Source: Pseudoxanthomonas dokdonensis (GTDB lineage Bacteria; Pseudomonadota; Gammaproteobacteria; Xanthomonadales; Xanthomonadaceae). From it: 64,000 bases of DNA. The notes beneath the pieces are model-generated. The model saw only the letters and a list, made by a program, of their open reading frames with translations, had not been told where the DNA came from and did not search any database. This document shows, one piece after another, positions 45,078-55,034 of the stretch (positions are counted from its first letter, which is position 1; each line of letters opens with the position of its first letter). The translations under genes and the position numbers were made by a program. The stretch is from the NCBI RefSeq assembly GCF_001431405.1, contig NZ_LDJL01000007.1:124001-188000 (forward strand). The letters are read 5' to 3'.

Positions 45078-46385
45078 ATGAGCGCGCAACACAACACCCG
45101 CGGAAAACTGCCGCTGCACTGGAAAATGGCCATCGGCTTCGCCGCCGGCCTGGTGCTTGGCCTGATCATCCATGCCAGCGTTGGTGCCGATGCCGGCTGG
45201 GTCAACTGGATCACCAGCCACATCACCCAGCCTGCCGGCACGCTGTTCCTGCGGCTGATCTTCATGCTGGTGATTCCGCTGCTGTTCTCGGCGCTGGTGG
45301 TCGGTGTGTCGGAAATGGGCGACATCCGTTCGCTGGGTCGCATCGGCTGGCGCACGCTCGGTTATACGGTGCTGATATCGGGCATCGCGGTCGCGCTGGG
45401 ACTGCTGCTGGTCAACTGGCTCAAGCCCGGTGCCGGCGTCGATCAAGTGGTGGCGCAGCAGTTGCTGGCCGAAAGCGCAGGCCGCGCGCAGGCCATCGTC
45501 AGCTCAACCCACGAGCAGCCGGGCGGATTGAACATGCTGCTGTCGATCGTGCCGGACAACGTGGTCGGCGCCGCCTCCAACAACGAAATACTGGGAGTGA
45601 TGTTCTTCGCGCTGATGATCGGCATCGGCCTGGTCATGACCAACACCCCGGCCACCGCCACCTTCAAGCGCGGCATCGAGGGTCTGTTCGAAGTCTCGAT
45701 GACGCTGATCGGTCTGGTCATCCGGCTGGCGCCTTACGCGGTGTTCTGCTTCATGTTCAACCTGGCCGCGCAGTTCGGCTGGGATCTGCTGTACCGGCTG
45801 GGCGCCTACGTTGGCGTGGTGGTGCTGGCGCTGGCGCTGCACATGTTCGTGGTCTACTCGCTGGCGGTCAAGGTCATCGCCCATCGTTCACCGCTGGGCT
45901 TTTTCAAGGGCGTGCAGGAAGCGATGCTGATGGCGTTCTCCACCGCCTCCAGCAATGCCACGCTGCCGACCGCGTTGCGGGTAGCGGAAGACAACCTCAA
46001 GCTGCCGAACAAGGTCTCGCGCTTCGTGCTGACCGTCGGTGCCACCGCCAACCAGAATGGCACCGCGCTGTTCGAAGGGGTGACGGTGCTGTTCCTGGCC
46101 CAGTTCTTCGGCGTCGATCTCAGCCTGACCCAACAGCTGACGGTAATGTTTGTCTGCATTCTCGGCGGCATTGGTACCGCCGGCGTGCCGGCCGGCTCGC
46201 TGCCGGTGGTGGCGTTGATCTGCGGCATGGTCGGGGTGCCACCGGAAGGCATCGGCATCATCCTCGGCGTGGACCGCTTCCTCGACATGTGCCGGACCAC
46301 GCTCAACGTCACCGGTGACCTGATGCTGGCCACGCTGGTCTCGGAGGGCGAAGAAGACGCCCCGGCCACGGCGATGGATGCCTGA
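45078..46385 (+). CDS. Dicarboxylate/amino acid:cation symporter (DAACS family)
   Basis: A 435-residue inner-membrane transporter, family of GltP/DctA. About eight transmembrane helices and two hairpin loops are expected. Signature stretches: AFSTASSNATLPTALRVAEDN (serine-rich hairpin loop), TVGATANQNGTALFEGVTVLFLAQ (TM7 motif) and GIGTAGVPAGSLPVVALI (second hairpin), with DRFLDMCRTTLNVTGD in TM8. Its likely substrates are glutamate, aspartate or C4-dicarboxylates; the sequence does not decide which. Confidence 0.93.
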   Translation: MSAQHNTRGKLPLHWKMAIGFAAGLVLGLIIHASVGADAGWVNWITSHITQPAGTLFLRLIFMLVIPLLFSALVVGVSEMGDIRSLGRIGWRTLGYTVLISGIAVALGLLLVNWLKPGAGVDQVVAQQLLAESAGRAQAIVSSTHEQPGGLNMLLSIVPDNVVGAASNNEILGVMFFALMIGIGLVMTNTPATATFKRGIEGLFEVSMTLIGLVIRLAPYAVFCFMFNLAAQFGWDLLYRLGAYVGVVVLALALHMFVVYSLAVKVIAHRSPLGFFKGVQEAMLMAFSTASSNATLPTALRVAEDNLKLPNKVSRFVLTVGATANQNGTALFEGVTVLFLAQFFGVDLSLTQQLTVMFVCILGGIGTAGVPAGSLPVVALICGMVGVPPEGIGIILGVDRFLDMCRTTLNVTGDLMLATLVSEGEEDAPATAMDA

Positions 46386-46550
46386 GCGGTCGCCGCCGGG
46401 TCCGATTGCCGGCACGGCATCGGCATCAAGCGACTGAACTGCAAGGAATTTCCGCCACGCGGCGGCGGAGCCGGTTTCTAAATGATCGGCTGACTGTGGG
46501 ACAATGGGCGGCCCGCACGTGGCGGGCCTCCCTTCGCTGCCGATAATCCC

Positions 46551-48557
46551 ATGACGACGCCCGCCTCCAACCAGCCTGGCCGCCGCCAGCTTGCCAACGC
46601 CATTCGCTTCCTCGCCGCCGATGCGGTGCAACAAGCCAATTCCGGGCACCCCGGCATGCCGATGGGCATGGCCGACATCGCCGAGGTGCTGTGGAACGAC
46701 TACCTGCGGCACAACCCGAAGAACCCGCGCTGGTTCAACCGCGATCGTTTCATCCTCTCCAACGGCCATGGCTCGATGCTGCAGTACGCGTTGCTGCACC
46801 TGAGCGGTTACGACCTGCCGATGGAAGAACTCAAGCGCTTCCGCCAGCTGCACAGCAAGACCGCCGGCCATCCCGAACGTGACGAAACCCCGGGGGTGGA
46901 AACCACCACCGGTCCGCTCGGCCAGGGTTTCGCCAATGCGGTCGGCTTCGCACTGGCGGAAAAGCTGCTGGCCCAGCGCTACAACCGTCCTGAATTCGAC
47001 ATCGTCGACCACCGTACCTGGGTGTTCATGGGCGATGGCTGCCTGATGGAAGGCATCTCCCACGAAGCCGCCTCGCTGGCCGGCACCTGGGGCCTGGGCA
47101 AGCTGATCTGCTTCTGGGATGACAACCATATTTCGATCGACGGCAACACCGATGGCTGGTTCACCGACGACACCCCGGCCCGTTTCGAAGCCTACGGCTG
47201 GCACGTGGTGCGTGACGTCGATGGCCATGATCCGGACTCGATCAAGGCCGGTATCGACGCCGCGCTGGCGCAGTCCGACAAGCCGACCCTGATCTGCTGC
47301 CGCACCATCATCGGCTTCGGTTCGCCGAACAAGGCCGGCAAGGAATCCTCGCACGGCGCCGCACTGGGCAAGGACGAACTGGAAGCCACCCGCAAGGCGC
47401 TGGACTGGCCGTATGGCCCGTTTGAAATCCCGCAGGAAATCTACGATGGCTGGCGTGCCGGCAACACCGGCGTGGTCCGTGAAGACCAGTGGAACACCCT
47501 GTTCGACAAATACGCCAGGCACTTTGCCGACGAGGCCGCCGAACTCAGCCGCCGCTCGCATGGTGAACTGCCCGAAGGATTTTCCGCCGCCGCCGATGCG
47601 TTCATCGCCAAGCTGCAGGCCGAAGGCCAGACCATCGCCTCGCGCAAGGCATCGCAACTGAGCATCGAAGCGTTCGCACCGCAGCTGCCGGAAATGGTCG
47701 GTGGTTCGGCGGATCTGGCCCACTCCAACCTGACCTTGTGGAAGGCCAGCAAGTCGGTTGCCAGCGACGATGCCGATGCCAACTACGTCTATTACGGCGT
47801 GCGCGAATTCGCGATGAGCGCGATCAGCAACGGCCTGGCCCTGCATGGCGGCTTCCTGCCGTTCGATGCCACCTTCCTGGTGTTCAGCGACTACGCCCGC
47901 AACGCGGTGCGGATGAGCGCGCTGATCCCGGCCCACGTCATCCACGTCTATACCCATGACTCGATCGGCCTGGGCGAGGACGGCCCGACCCATCAACCGG
48001 TCGAACACTTGGCCAGCCTGCGCTACATCCCCAACAACGACGTCTGGCGCCCGTGCGATGCGGTCGAATCGGCGGTGTCGTGGAAGGCGGCGATTGAACG
48101 CCGCAGCGGTCCCAGCTGCCTGGTGTTCAGCCGCCAGAACCTGCAGCACCAAACCCGCAGCGACGAACAGGTCGCGGCGATTGCCCGTGGCGGTTATGTG
48201 CTGAAGGACAGCAACGGCACGCCGGAAATCATTTTGCTGGCGACCGGTTCGGAAGTCGGCCTGGCGATGGAAGCCGCCGCGCAGCTGGGTGACAAGGTGC
48301 GGGTGGTGTCGATGCCGTCCACCGACGTGTTTGATCGCCAGAGCGCCGAGTATCGCGAATCGGTGCTGCCCAAGGCCGTGCGCAAGCGGGTGGCGGTGGA
48401 AGCGGCGATTGCCGATTTCTGGGGCAAGTACGTCGGCCTGGATGGCGCCGTGGTCGGCATGCACAGCTTCGGTGCCTCGGCCCCGGCCGACGAGCTGTAC
48501 AAGCACTTCGGCATCACCGTCGAGGCGGTGGTCGAAGCCGCCCGATCGCTGGGCTGA
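46551..48557 (+). CDS. tkt: Transketolase
   Basis: A thiamine diphosphate-dependent enzyme of the pentose phosphate pathway transferring two-carbon units. The 668-residue product has the N-terminal TPP motif [32 protein letters not shown], the early catalytic-His stretch [40 protein letters not shown], the second-domain [37 protein letters not shown], and [23 protein letters not shown]. Length is typical (about 665). The 165-bp upstream gap holds a GGCCCGC...GCGGGCC inverted repeat. Terminator follows at 48602. Confidence 0.96.
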   Translation: MTTPASNQPGRRQLANAIRFLAADAVQQANSGHPGMPMGMADIAEVLWNDYLRHNPKNPRWFNRDRFILSNGHGSMLQYALLHLSGYDLPMEELKRFRQLHSKTAGHPERDETPGVETTTGPLGQGFANAVGFALAEKLLAQRYNRPEFDIVDHRTWVFMGDGCLMEGISHEAASLAGTWGLGKLICFWDDNHISIDGNTDGWFTDDTPARFEAYGWHVVRDVDGHDPDSIKAGIDAALAQSDKPTLICCRTIIGFGSPNKAGKESSHGAALGKDELEATRKALDWPYGPFEIPQEIYDGWRAGNTGVVREDQWNTLFDKYARHFADEAAELSRRSHGELPEGFSAAADAFIAKLQAEGQTIASRKASQLSIEAFAPQLPEMVGGSADLAHSNLTLWKASKSVASDDADANYVYYGVREFAMSAISNGLALHGGFLPFDATFLVFSDYARNAVRMSALIPAHVIHVYTHDSIGLGEDGPTHQPVEHLASLRYIPNNDVWRPCDAVESAVSWKAAIERRSGPSCLVFSRQNLQHQTRSDEQVAAIARGGYVLKDSNGTPEIILLATGSEVGLAMEAAAQLGDKVRVVSMPSTDVFDRQSAEYRESVLPKAVRKRVAVEAAIADFWGKYVGLDGAVVGMHSFGASAPADELYKHFGITVEAVVEAARSLG

Positions 48558-48601
48558 CCGGCGACAGTCAGCGGCGACCGCTGTCGCCGCCGACAAACAG
48601 G

Positions 48602-48634
48602 AAGAGCCGGTGCTTGCAACCGGCTCTTTTTTTT
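48602..48634 (+). terminator. Rho-independent terminator after tkt
   Basis: AAGAGCCGGT (48602-48611) pairs exactly with ACCGGCTCTT (48619-48628) around a 7-nt loop and is followed by six or more T. Confidence 0.92.
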
Positions 48635-49107
48635 GCGCGCAGGGAAGCTGCCCGTAGTCGATACCGTCGACATGATCGGCATGCTTGCCATCATGATCAG
48701 GCGCACGTCTGCATCCTGCGCAACACGATCATCAGCGGCCAGTGCGTCACCGCCACCATGATCGAATGTGCATTTTCCTCACCGCTTGCTTACAGCGGAT
48801 ACGGTTTTCTATTCCGGTTCCGACCGCAGCCAATCCTGAAATTCCGCGCATGCGCCATGTTGCTGGCAGCGGGTGTTGCCGCCGGGCCGCTGCACATCGC
48901 TGTGGTAGTGGTCAGGCGATCAGGTGAAACGCAATCCGCGGTCAGCGCAGCGATGCGGTGGCGCGGGCTGATGCCGGCACGATCAGTTTGAAGTGATCAC
49001 ACAGGTCGGATCGTAGCGGTGGACTGCTATCGATGAGCTCGAAACGATGGGCTCGGAGCGACGTGACCGCGCGGCGCATCAAACCAGCATCGGGCCTTAG
49101 ATCAAAC
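48635..49107. other. Gene-poor stretch between tkt and lipoprotein gene
   Basis: About 470 bp without a supported gene. Base composition is visibly less GC-rich than the neighbours (for example 48760-48850). A 125-codon plus-strand frame (48614-48991) starts inside the terminator and resembles no known family. No terminator, promoter or repeat of note was seen apart from the ribosome-binding site of the next gene. Confidence 0.5.
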
Positions 49108-49120
49108 AAGGAGAAACAGA

Positions 49121-51109
49121 TTGTTCATCAGGAAGTGCAGGATCTCGTTGCTCATGATGCTGGCGATCGCCGGCTGCGGTGGTGGAGGTGAGCCGGATCC
49201 GCCGCCACCGCCGCCGCCACCGACTCCCGCGCCACCTCCGCCCGCGCCTGCGCCAGGAGCTGGCATAGCCCTGCAGGGCGACGTTGTCGACGTCAACGGC
49301 GACATCGTCGTTACGGCCTATCGCGAGATGGCGGCGAAATTGAGCACGGCCGACGGCATCGAATACCGCTACGGCCCATCCGCTGCTGCCTATGGCGCGA
49401 CCGGCAACGAAGGTCGTCCCACCCTCAGCGCACGTCCCGATCATTCATTCGATCCCATTGCCTGGAGCGTGGGCGGCAAGCGCGGATGTCATGCAAGCCA
49501 GCACGGCGGCTTCTGCGGCACCTGGCAGCTGGGTGGTCCATTGCAGGCCAAGGTCGGTGATTATTCGTCCAGCATCGCGCACGCGGCCTATGTGGCCGAT
49601 ACGCCCGAGACATCGGTTGGCGTGGCCAGCTTCCAGGCGCTGGCGATGGCCAACAACACCTACAGCCAGAAGCCGGAGCCAAGCTGGACCACCTACTACG
49701 GCGACAATCGCGAGGGCTTCGATGACTTCCATGCGCTGGATTACGGTACGGACGCGCGCAAGGCGATCGCCATCGGCCGCTGCTATCGACAGGGCTGGTG
49801 CAGCAACAGCCTGATGGCATTCCAGAGTGGCTTGATCGGTGGCACCGGCAGCAACACCGCCTACAATCGCGCCAGCCTCAAGCTGCCAGCGGGCAAGGTG
49901 CCGACCGGCATCGTGCTGACCCACAGCAGTGAGTTCGCCCTGGTAACCATCTGGGACACGGTCAACATCCGCGGCCAGGTGGCGGTGATCGCGCTGGGCG
50001 GACAGACCGCGGCCTGCCGCGATGGCAATTGCCGCAGCGACTTCTGGGGCGAATGGCGGGGCTTCTATCCCGGCCTGCCCAACCTGGGCAACATCGGCTA
50101 CATGAAGCTGCTGGGCTTCATCGACCTGCCGGACGAGATGCGTGCGCCGACCGAGATTTCCGCATCGACCGGACTCGATCACACCGACTACCTCTACATG
50201 CACAAGCCGCAGGACTTTCTGCTTGACGACGCCGCGGTGCGGCAGGCCTTCAACGATGGCGAGTACCGCGACCGCACCGCCCGCGCTGGCGTGGCAGTGG
50301 TGATTTCAAAATCGGAGCGACGCGCGGCCGTCATCGACCTGGGGCCGTTGTTCCGCTATTACCGTGCGCAGTATTTCGCTGCCAGCCAGGCCGATTTCGA
50401 TCAGAGGCAGGCGTCCGCGGGCGAGGGGCCGGGGCAGTGGCCATACCGCTTCGAAGCGCAGCCATCACAGATGCCGACAGTGGCCAAAGTCATCGCCTTC
50501 GAGCACAAGCCGACCGCGGTCAACGTGCTTGCCAAGGGACCCGGCCGTGCATTCGTCGCCACCCAGCAGGGGCAGCTGCATATCTTCGACCTGGGCGGCT
50601 ATCTGGATCCTGATCGCAAAGCCGGAGCCGAGCAGATTGCGCGTCTGTCGAGCGTCATGGTCGGGCGCAATCCGACCGGCATCACCTATCCCAAGATGCA
50701 TGGCCTGGCCAGCGATTCGAGGCGGGTCTACAAGGACAGCTACAAGCGCGAAGTCATCGTCACCTCGCGCGGTGACCGGCGCATCGACTTCGTCAAGTTC
50801 GCCGCCGATTACAACAGTGGCGCGGTGCGGGGCGAGGCGACCATCGTCGATGCCGACCTGGTCGATCCCATCAGCAGCGAAGACGCCGACACCCATGGCA
50901 CCGAGGGCTATGTGCTGTCGGTGGCCGACTACGGTGGACGCAGGGTCAGCAATTACCGCTATGGCCCGGTCATTTTCCATACCAACCCCGGCATGGCCTG
51001 CGCGGCACCGGCAGGCTGTCCGGTGCAGGGACCGTACCGTTATGAGCTGGGCGGCCGGCATCCGTTGCCCGGCGGCCCATTCCATATCAACGGCGCCAAT
51101 ATTCCCTAG
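49121..51109 (+). CDS. Unrecognised polyproline lipoprotein, possibly beta-propeller
   Basis: A 662-residue predicted lipoprotein. The start is TTG at 49121, supported by AAGGAG at 49108-49113 with 7-bp spacing; no ATG gives a complete signal peptide. The signal ends in lipobox AIAGC followed by GGGGE, a run of eight Pro and Pro/Ala repeats (a flexible tether, residues about 20-46). The body has repeated beta-rich motifs spaced like a propeller (AVIALGGQTAACRDGNC, GVAVVISKSERRAAVIDLG, FVATQQGQLHIFDLGGYLDP, VIVTSRGDRRIDFVKF) and about seven Cys. No enzyme motif or family was recognised; an extracellular binding role is guessed. It is not in an obvious operon, but the strong site and clean frame make it a real gene. 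Confidence 0.8.
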   Translation: MFIRKCRISLLMMLAIAGCGGGGEPDPPPPPPPPTPAPPPPAPAPGAGIALQGDVVDVNGDIVVTAYREMAAKLSTADGIEYRYGPSAAAYGATGNEGRPTLSARPDHSFDPIAWSVGGKRGCHASQHGGFCGTWQLGGPLQAKVGDYSSSIAHAAYVADTPETSVGVASFQALAMANNTYSQKPEPSWTTYYGDNREGFDDFHALDYGTDARKAIAIGRCYRQGWCSNSLMAFQSGLIGGTGSNTAYNRASLKLPAGKVPTGIVLTHSSEFALVTIWDTVNIRGQVAVIALGGQTAACRDGNCRSDFWGEWRGFYPGLPNLGNIGYMKLLGFIDLPDEMRAPTEISASTGLDHTDYLYMHKPQDFLLDDAAVRQAFNDGEYRDRTARAGVAVVISKSERRAAVIDLGPLFRYYRAQYFAASQADFDQRQASAGEGPGQWPYRFEAQPSQMPTVAKVIAFEHKPTAVNVLAKGPGRAFVATQQGQLHIFDLGGYLDPDRKAGAEQIARLSSVMVGRNPTGITYPKMHGLASDSRRVYKDSYKREVIVTSRGDRRIDFVKFAADYNSGAVRGEATIVDADLVDPISSEDADTHGTEGYVLSVADYGGRRVSNYRYGPVIFHTNPGMACAAPAGCPVQGPYRYELGGRHPLPGGPFHINGANIP

Positions 51110-51163
51110 CCCGGTGGTCATCACTGCGCCGGTGCTCGCACCGCACCGGCGCAGCGCTGGCGA

Positions 51164-53125
51164 CTAAGGCGATGCGGCTGGCGTTGTCTGCCGCAACGCC
51201 AGCGCCAGCAGGCGGGCTTCGATACGCTCGCCAAGGGACTGGGGTGCCTGCAACTGCATGCGTTCGAAGGCTTCGTGATCCTGGCTGCGTGCGGTCAGCG
51301 CATGCAGCACGGTCTTGATTCTGGACGGCGTGCTGGCGGTGTTGGCCTTCAGCCATGCCAGTGCTTTGGCCAGGCGCTGTTCGACCGGAGTGAAATCACT
51401 GCCCAGCGGGTAGTCGGGCAGGCTGCCGTCGTGGCGGAACGGCCGCAGCTTTTCCTGCAGGCGCTGAAGCGTGTTGTCACACCAGTGCGCCGGTGCCTGG
51501 AAGTCGCTGCGCAGTTTCAGCGATTGCCTGGCCTGCTCCAGCAATGGGGCCTGGAAGCGTGCGTCGGTGATCGCCGCCATCGCGATCACGCACTCCTCGT
51601 CGTTGCGCGCCAGCAGATCGGCGATGCCGTATTCGTTGATGTACAGATCACGCAGATGCCGCGGGATGGTGGTGTGGCCGTAATTCCAGCGCACGTTCGA
51701 CTGCTGTTTGCCGGCATGTTCACGGACGGCGCGGAACATCAGTGCCGAGCGTGCATCCGGCAGCGCGTGCGACATCGCCACGAAGTTGTACTGGCCACCC
51801 ACCCCCGACACTACCCGCCCGTCCTCCAGCGCATCGGATACCGCCGCGCCGAGCGCGGTCGCCATCATGCATGAGTTGAAGAACCGGGCATCGCGCCGCT
51901 GCAGCCGCTCCAGGGTTTCGTGGCCACCGTACAGCTGGTTGATCTCGCTGATGCGGCGCATGCCGATGCCGCGCCGTTCGCTTTCGTCCAGCTGCCGCAA
52001 CCAGTCGTAGAAGTCTGGCGAGCCCAGGTAGAACGCACCATGCAGATATTCGCCATCGCGATCCAGCCGGGCCAGGTCGCCGAGGTTGGCGGTGCCGGTG
52101 GCAATGCGTGTCATCAGTGCTTCGTCATCGACCACCTTGCGGCGGATGACGCCGGTTTCCACCAGCCGCTTGAAGCCCTCGTTGATCATCTCGCTGCAGC
52201 CGTACAGGCCATGCTCGAACGGATCCAGCCCGCCGTGCGAACGCACCACCGGGTGTTGCTCGAGCTGCGGATCCAGCGCCGCCAGCACCCGCCGGTAGGC
52301 CGCGTTGTCGGTATGCCGCAGCACCAGCGCATGGCACAAGGCATCGGCCAGCGCGCCAATGCCAATCTGCAGGGTGCCGCCATCGCGGACCAGCGCACTG
52401 GCATACAGGCCGATGGCGTAGTCGGCATCGCCAATCGGCTGGCGCGGCAAGCCGAACAACTTCGGGTACGGCGGCGGCGGGGTGATGACCAGATCGAAGT
52501 AATCGGCGGCCACGCTGGCGCTGCCGCCCATCCACGGCAACTGCGGATCGATCTCGGCCACCATCAACGGACGCGGCAGGCCGCGATCGAGCACCGCCTG
52601 CACGGTGTCCTGGGTCAGATCATTGTTGCTGGACAGCGACAGCCGGTCGCTACCGGCCTGTGCCGCTACCTTCTGCACGATGATGTTCACTTCGCGCTGG
52701 GCCAATGCCTCGGCCACATGGGTGTAGTTGAGGCTGGCATAGCCGCGCTGGGTCTGCCGCGAATTGAGCAGGGCCCCGGACTGCATGTAGAACTCTTCAA
52801 CTTCGATGTTGGCCGGCAACGCATCGCGCTTCATTGCCTGCACGTAGTCCAGGCGCGGGAAGTCCTCGCCGAACTGGCGTTGCAGGAACGGTTTCAGGAA
52901 GCGGCCCTGCAGACCGCTGCCGGCGTCGGGTGGATCCAGTGACAATGCGGTGTACAACTGCCACCGGCGCTGGCGGTCGGCTTCGATGCGCTGGTACAAC
53001 GCATTGAGCAGCCGATGTGGTTTGCCGATCCCCAGCGGCGCGCCCATCCGCAGCGTGCCGGCCACATGGCCGAGGATGTGTTCAACCGCCTGATCCAGGC
53101 TATCCAGGTAAATGGTCATCGGCAT
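51164..53125 (-). CDS. Acetyl-CoA hydrolase/transferase family protein
   Basis: A 653-residue class I CoA-transferase-family enzyme. The N-terminal domain has IPQL-like segments (MVAEIDPQLPWMGGSASVAADYFDLVI) and GGTLQIGIGALADALCHAL; the C-terminal domain carries GCSEMINEGFKRLVETGVIRRK, with the likely catalytic-Glu region, and GVGGQYNFVAMSHALPDARS. It is longer than the typical 500-residue Cat1/ACH enzyme, with an extra N-terminal region. It would move CoA between acetate and another acid or hydrolyse acetyl-CoA; the substrate is not readable. The start could also be the ATG at 53119; neither has a good ribosome-binding site. Its 5' end faces the divergent blaI promoter. Confidence 0.88.
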   Translation of the reverse strand: MPMTIYLDSLDQAVEHILGHVAGTLRMGAPLGIGKPHRLLNALYQRIEADRQRRWQLYTALSLDPPDAGSGLQGRFLKPFLQRQFGEDFPRLDYVQAMKRDALPANIEVEEFYMQSGALLNSRQTQRGYASLNYTHVAEALAQREVNIIVQKVAAQAGSDRLSLSSNNDLTQDTVQAVLDRGLPRPLMVAEIDPQLPWMGGSASVAADYFDLVITPPPPYPKLFGLPRQPIGDADYAIGLYASALVRDGGTLQIGIGALADALCHALVLRHTDNAAYRRVLAALDPQLEQHPVVRSHGGLDPFEHGLYGCSEMINEGFKRLVETGVIRRKVVDDEALMTRIATGTANLGDLARLDRDGEYLHGAFYLGSPDFYDWLRQLDESERRGIGMRRISEINQLYGGHETLERLQRRDARFFNSCMMATALGAAVSDALEDGRVVSGVGGQYNFVAMSHALPDARSALMFRAVREHAGKQQSNVRWNYGHTTIPRHLRDLYINEYGIADLLARNDEECVIAMAAITDARFQAPLLEQARQSLKLRSDFQAPAHWCDNTLQRLQEKLRPFRHDGSLPDYPLGSDFTPVEQRLAKALAWLKANTASTPSRIKTVLHALTARSQDHEAFERMQLQAPQSLGERIEARLLALALRQTTPAASP

Positions 53126-53259
53126 AGCTTAGAACGCGTCGTGTAGTTTTCGGTAATGGCGGCCGCTGGCTGGTTGCCGCCATCCCGATTCCCCGCGCGT
53201 GACCCGTGACCTCGCCAGCAGCCTGGATCACGTTGACGCGTCCGGCTGGCGGAAATGAC

Positions 53260-53309
53260 TTGACAGCACAATTGTTTACGCGTGTAATCGATAAAAATTA
53301 CAGGTGTAA
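53260..53309 (+). promoter_or_regulatory. Strong sigma-70 promoter with two BlaI/CopY-like operators
   Basis: Consensus TTGACA (53260-53265), 17-bp spacer, TGTAAT (53283-53288). Operator 1 TTACGCGTGTAA (53276-53287) overlaps the -10 box; operator 2 TTACAGGTGTAA (53298-53309) is a perfect palindrome with a TACAnnTGTA core and lies 22 bp downstream on the same face of the helix, ending 5 bp before the BlaI-like start codon. This is the pattern expected for autorepression. Confidence 0.8.
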
Positions 53310-53314
53310 ACGCC

Positions 53315-53683
53315 ATGCCGATCAGTGATGCCGAAGCGCAGGTGATGCAGGTGCTTTGGGACGCCAGTCCACGCACCGCCGAGGAGATCGTCGCCGCCCT
53401 GGCCAGCCGCCACGACTGGGCCGAAGCGACCATCAAGACCTTGATCAACCGGCTGCTCAACAAGGGCGCCATCGATGCCGAAAAGCAGGGCCGGCGCTAT
53501 TGCTACCGGCCGCTGCTGCAGCGTGATGAATGGTTGTCGCAACAGAGCCAGGGGCTGGTCGACCGTCTGTTTGGCGGCCGGGTGGCGCCGCTGGTGGCGC
53601 ATTTCAGCGAACAGGGCAGGCTGTCGGCCAAGGACATCGCCGAGCTTCGGCAGCTGATACAGGAGCTGGACGATGACAAGTGA
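53315..53683 (+). CDS. BlaI/MecI/CopY family transcriptional repressor
   Basis: A 122-residue winged-helix repressor: MPISDAEAQVMQVLWDASPRTAEEIVAAL, recognition helix WAEATIKTLINRLLNKGAI, and the wing KQGRRYCYRPLLQRDEWL. Dimers of this family bind TACA-TGTA palindromes, and two such sites lie in its own promoter. Release normally follows proteolysis triggered by the membrane metallopeptidase encoded next door, whose start overlaps this gene by 11 bp. The inducing signal is not evident; no beta-lactamase gene is adjacent. Confidence 0.93.
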   Translation: MPISDAEAQVMQVLWDASPRTAEEIVAALASRHDWAEATIKTLINRLLNKGAIDAEKQGRRYCYRPLLQRDEWLSQQSQGLVDRLFGGRVAPLVAHFSEQGRLSAKDIAELRQLIQELDDDK

Positions 53684-55034
53684 ACTGTTCTCGACGCTGT
53701 GGCAAAGCACCCTGGCCAGTACCGTCGCGATGCTGTGGGTGATGCTGTCGCGACCCTGGATGCGGCGCTGTTTCGGTGCCGGCATCGCCTATGCAAGCTG
53801 GTTGCTGGTGCCCATTGCCATGGTCGCGGTGATGCTGCCGGCGCCAGTGACCACCGTCGTTGTGGGCGCCAACGAAATGGCCATGGCGCCCATGCATGGT
53901 GTTGCCGCTGCGTCGGCTAACTGGACATCCGCGCAGATGCTGCTGCTGACCTGGTTCGCTGGTGCGCTGCTGATGGCGGCGACCCTGGCGGTACAGCAAC
54001 GCCGCTTCGTGCAACGCCTGGGCCCACTGCAGACATGCGTCGACGGCAGCCAGCGCGCAGCCACCGCGGTCGGATTGCCGCTGGTCTACGGCCTGTGGCG
54101 ACCACGCATCGTGTTGCCGCTGGATTTCGAACAGCGCTACAACCGCGACGAACAACAGCTGATCCTGGCCCATGAGCGCGCCCATCTGCGGGCGGGCGAT
54201 ATCCATGTCAACGCGTTGATCGCATGGCTGCGCTGCCTGTACTGGTTCAATCCGCTGCTGCATGTGGCCGCGAAACTGGTCCGCCAGGATCAGGAAATGG
54301 CGCGTGACCAGACCGTCGTCGCCTGCTTTCCGGGACAACGTCGCCGTTATGCCGAGACCATGCTGAAAACCCGGCTGGCCGCCGAGGCTGTCCCATTCGT
54401 CTGTCACTGGAGTGGCATCGGGCCACTGAAGGAGCGCATCGCCATGTTGAAGTATCCCGGTCCGTCGCGTCATCGTCGCATCGGCGGTATCGCCGTGCTC
54501 GGCCTGTCGCTGGTGTTGGCAGGCATCGCCGCATGGGCGGCGCAGCCGGCGCGGATGGTGGTATCGGTCGCGCCGGTCCTGCCGGATGCACCTGCCGCGC
54601 CGCCGGCACCGCTTGCACCGGCAGTGCCAGCGTCGTTGGCGGCGCCGGAAATGCCGGCAACGCCGGCAGTACCCCCGGCACCGCCAGCACCGCCAGTGGA
54701 AAGAACCTTCTCCGGGCGCTACGAGCACAGCCACATGCCGCCACCCCGCTATCCGGCACAGGCGGCCAAGGACAAGGTCAGCGGCGAAGTATTGCTGCGG
54801 GTCCTGGTCGGCAGCGATGGCAGCACCAAACAGGTCCAAGTGGAAAAATCCCGGCCGGCCGGTGTGTTCGATGCCGCTGTACTGGAAGCCGCCCGGCAAT
54901 GGACGTTCGCGCCGAAAATCAGCCACGGCAAAGCAGTCGAAGAATGGATCCGGGTGCCGGTGACGTTTGCCATGGATCCTGAGAACGACGATGCAGACGA
55001 TCCGGGCCGTGCCACTGCACCGGTGCGGATGTGA
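53673..55034 (+). CDS. M56 (BlaR1-type) metallopeptidase fused to a TonB C-terminal domain
   Basis: A 453-residue membrane protein. Residues about 1-285 are the BlaR1-like M56 peptidase with several transmembrane helices and the zinc motif HERAH at 167-171. The usual BlaR1 sensor (penicillin-binding) domain is missing. A transmembrane helix near 270-288 leads to a Pro/Ala-rich spacer with PAPPAPLAP-type repeats (about 300-345) and a TonB C-terminal domain (PPPRYPAQAAKDKVSGEVLL ... AARQWTFAPK). This fusion couples a predicted inner-membrane signalling protease to a TonB-like periplasmic module. It overlaps blaI by 11 bp and the following gene by 4 bp (GTGA). Confidence 0.9.
   Translation: MTSELFSTLWQSTLASTVAMLWVMLSRPWMRRCFGAGIAYASWLLVPIAMVAVMLPAPVTTVVVGANEMAMAPMHGVAAASANWTSAQMLLLTWFAGALLMAATLAVQQRRFVQRLGPLQTCVDGSQRAATAVGLPLVYGLWRPRIVLPLDFEQRYNRDEQQLILAHERAHLRAGDIHVNALIAWLRCLYWFNPLLHVAAKLVRQDQEMARDQTVVACFPGQRRRYAETMLKTRLAAEAVPFVCHWSGIGPLKERIAMLKYPGPSRHRRIGGIAVLGLSLVLAGIAAWAAQPARMVVSVAPVLPDAPAAPPAPLAPAVPASLAAPEMPATPAVPPAPPAPPVERTFSGRYEHSHMPPPRYPAQAAKDKVSGEVLLRVLVGSDGSTKQVQVEKSRPAGVFDAAVLEAARQWTFAPKISHGKAVEEWIRVPVTFAMDPENDDADDPGRATAPVRM

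Noticed and set aside
45888-48596. 902-codon open frame on the minus strand
   Set aside because: Antisense to transketolase; no family motif, no ribosome-binding site.
48614-48991. 125-codon plus-strand frame after tkt
   Set aside because: Starts inside the tkt terminator, has no ribosome-binding site and no recognisable feature.
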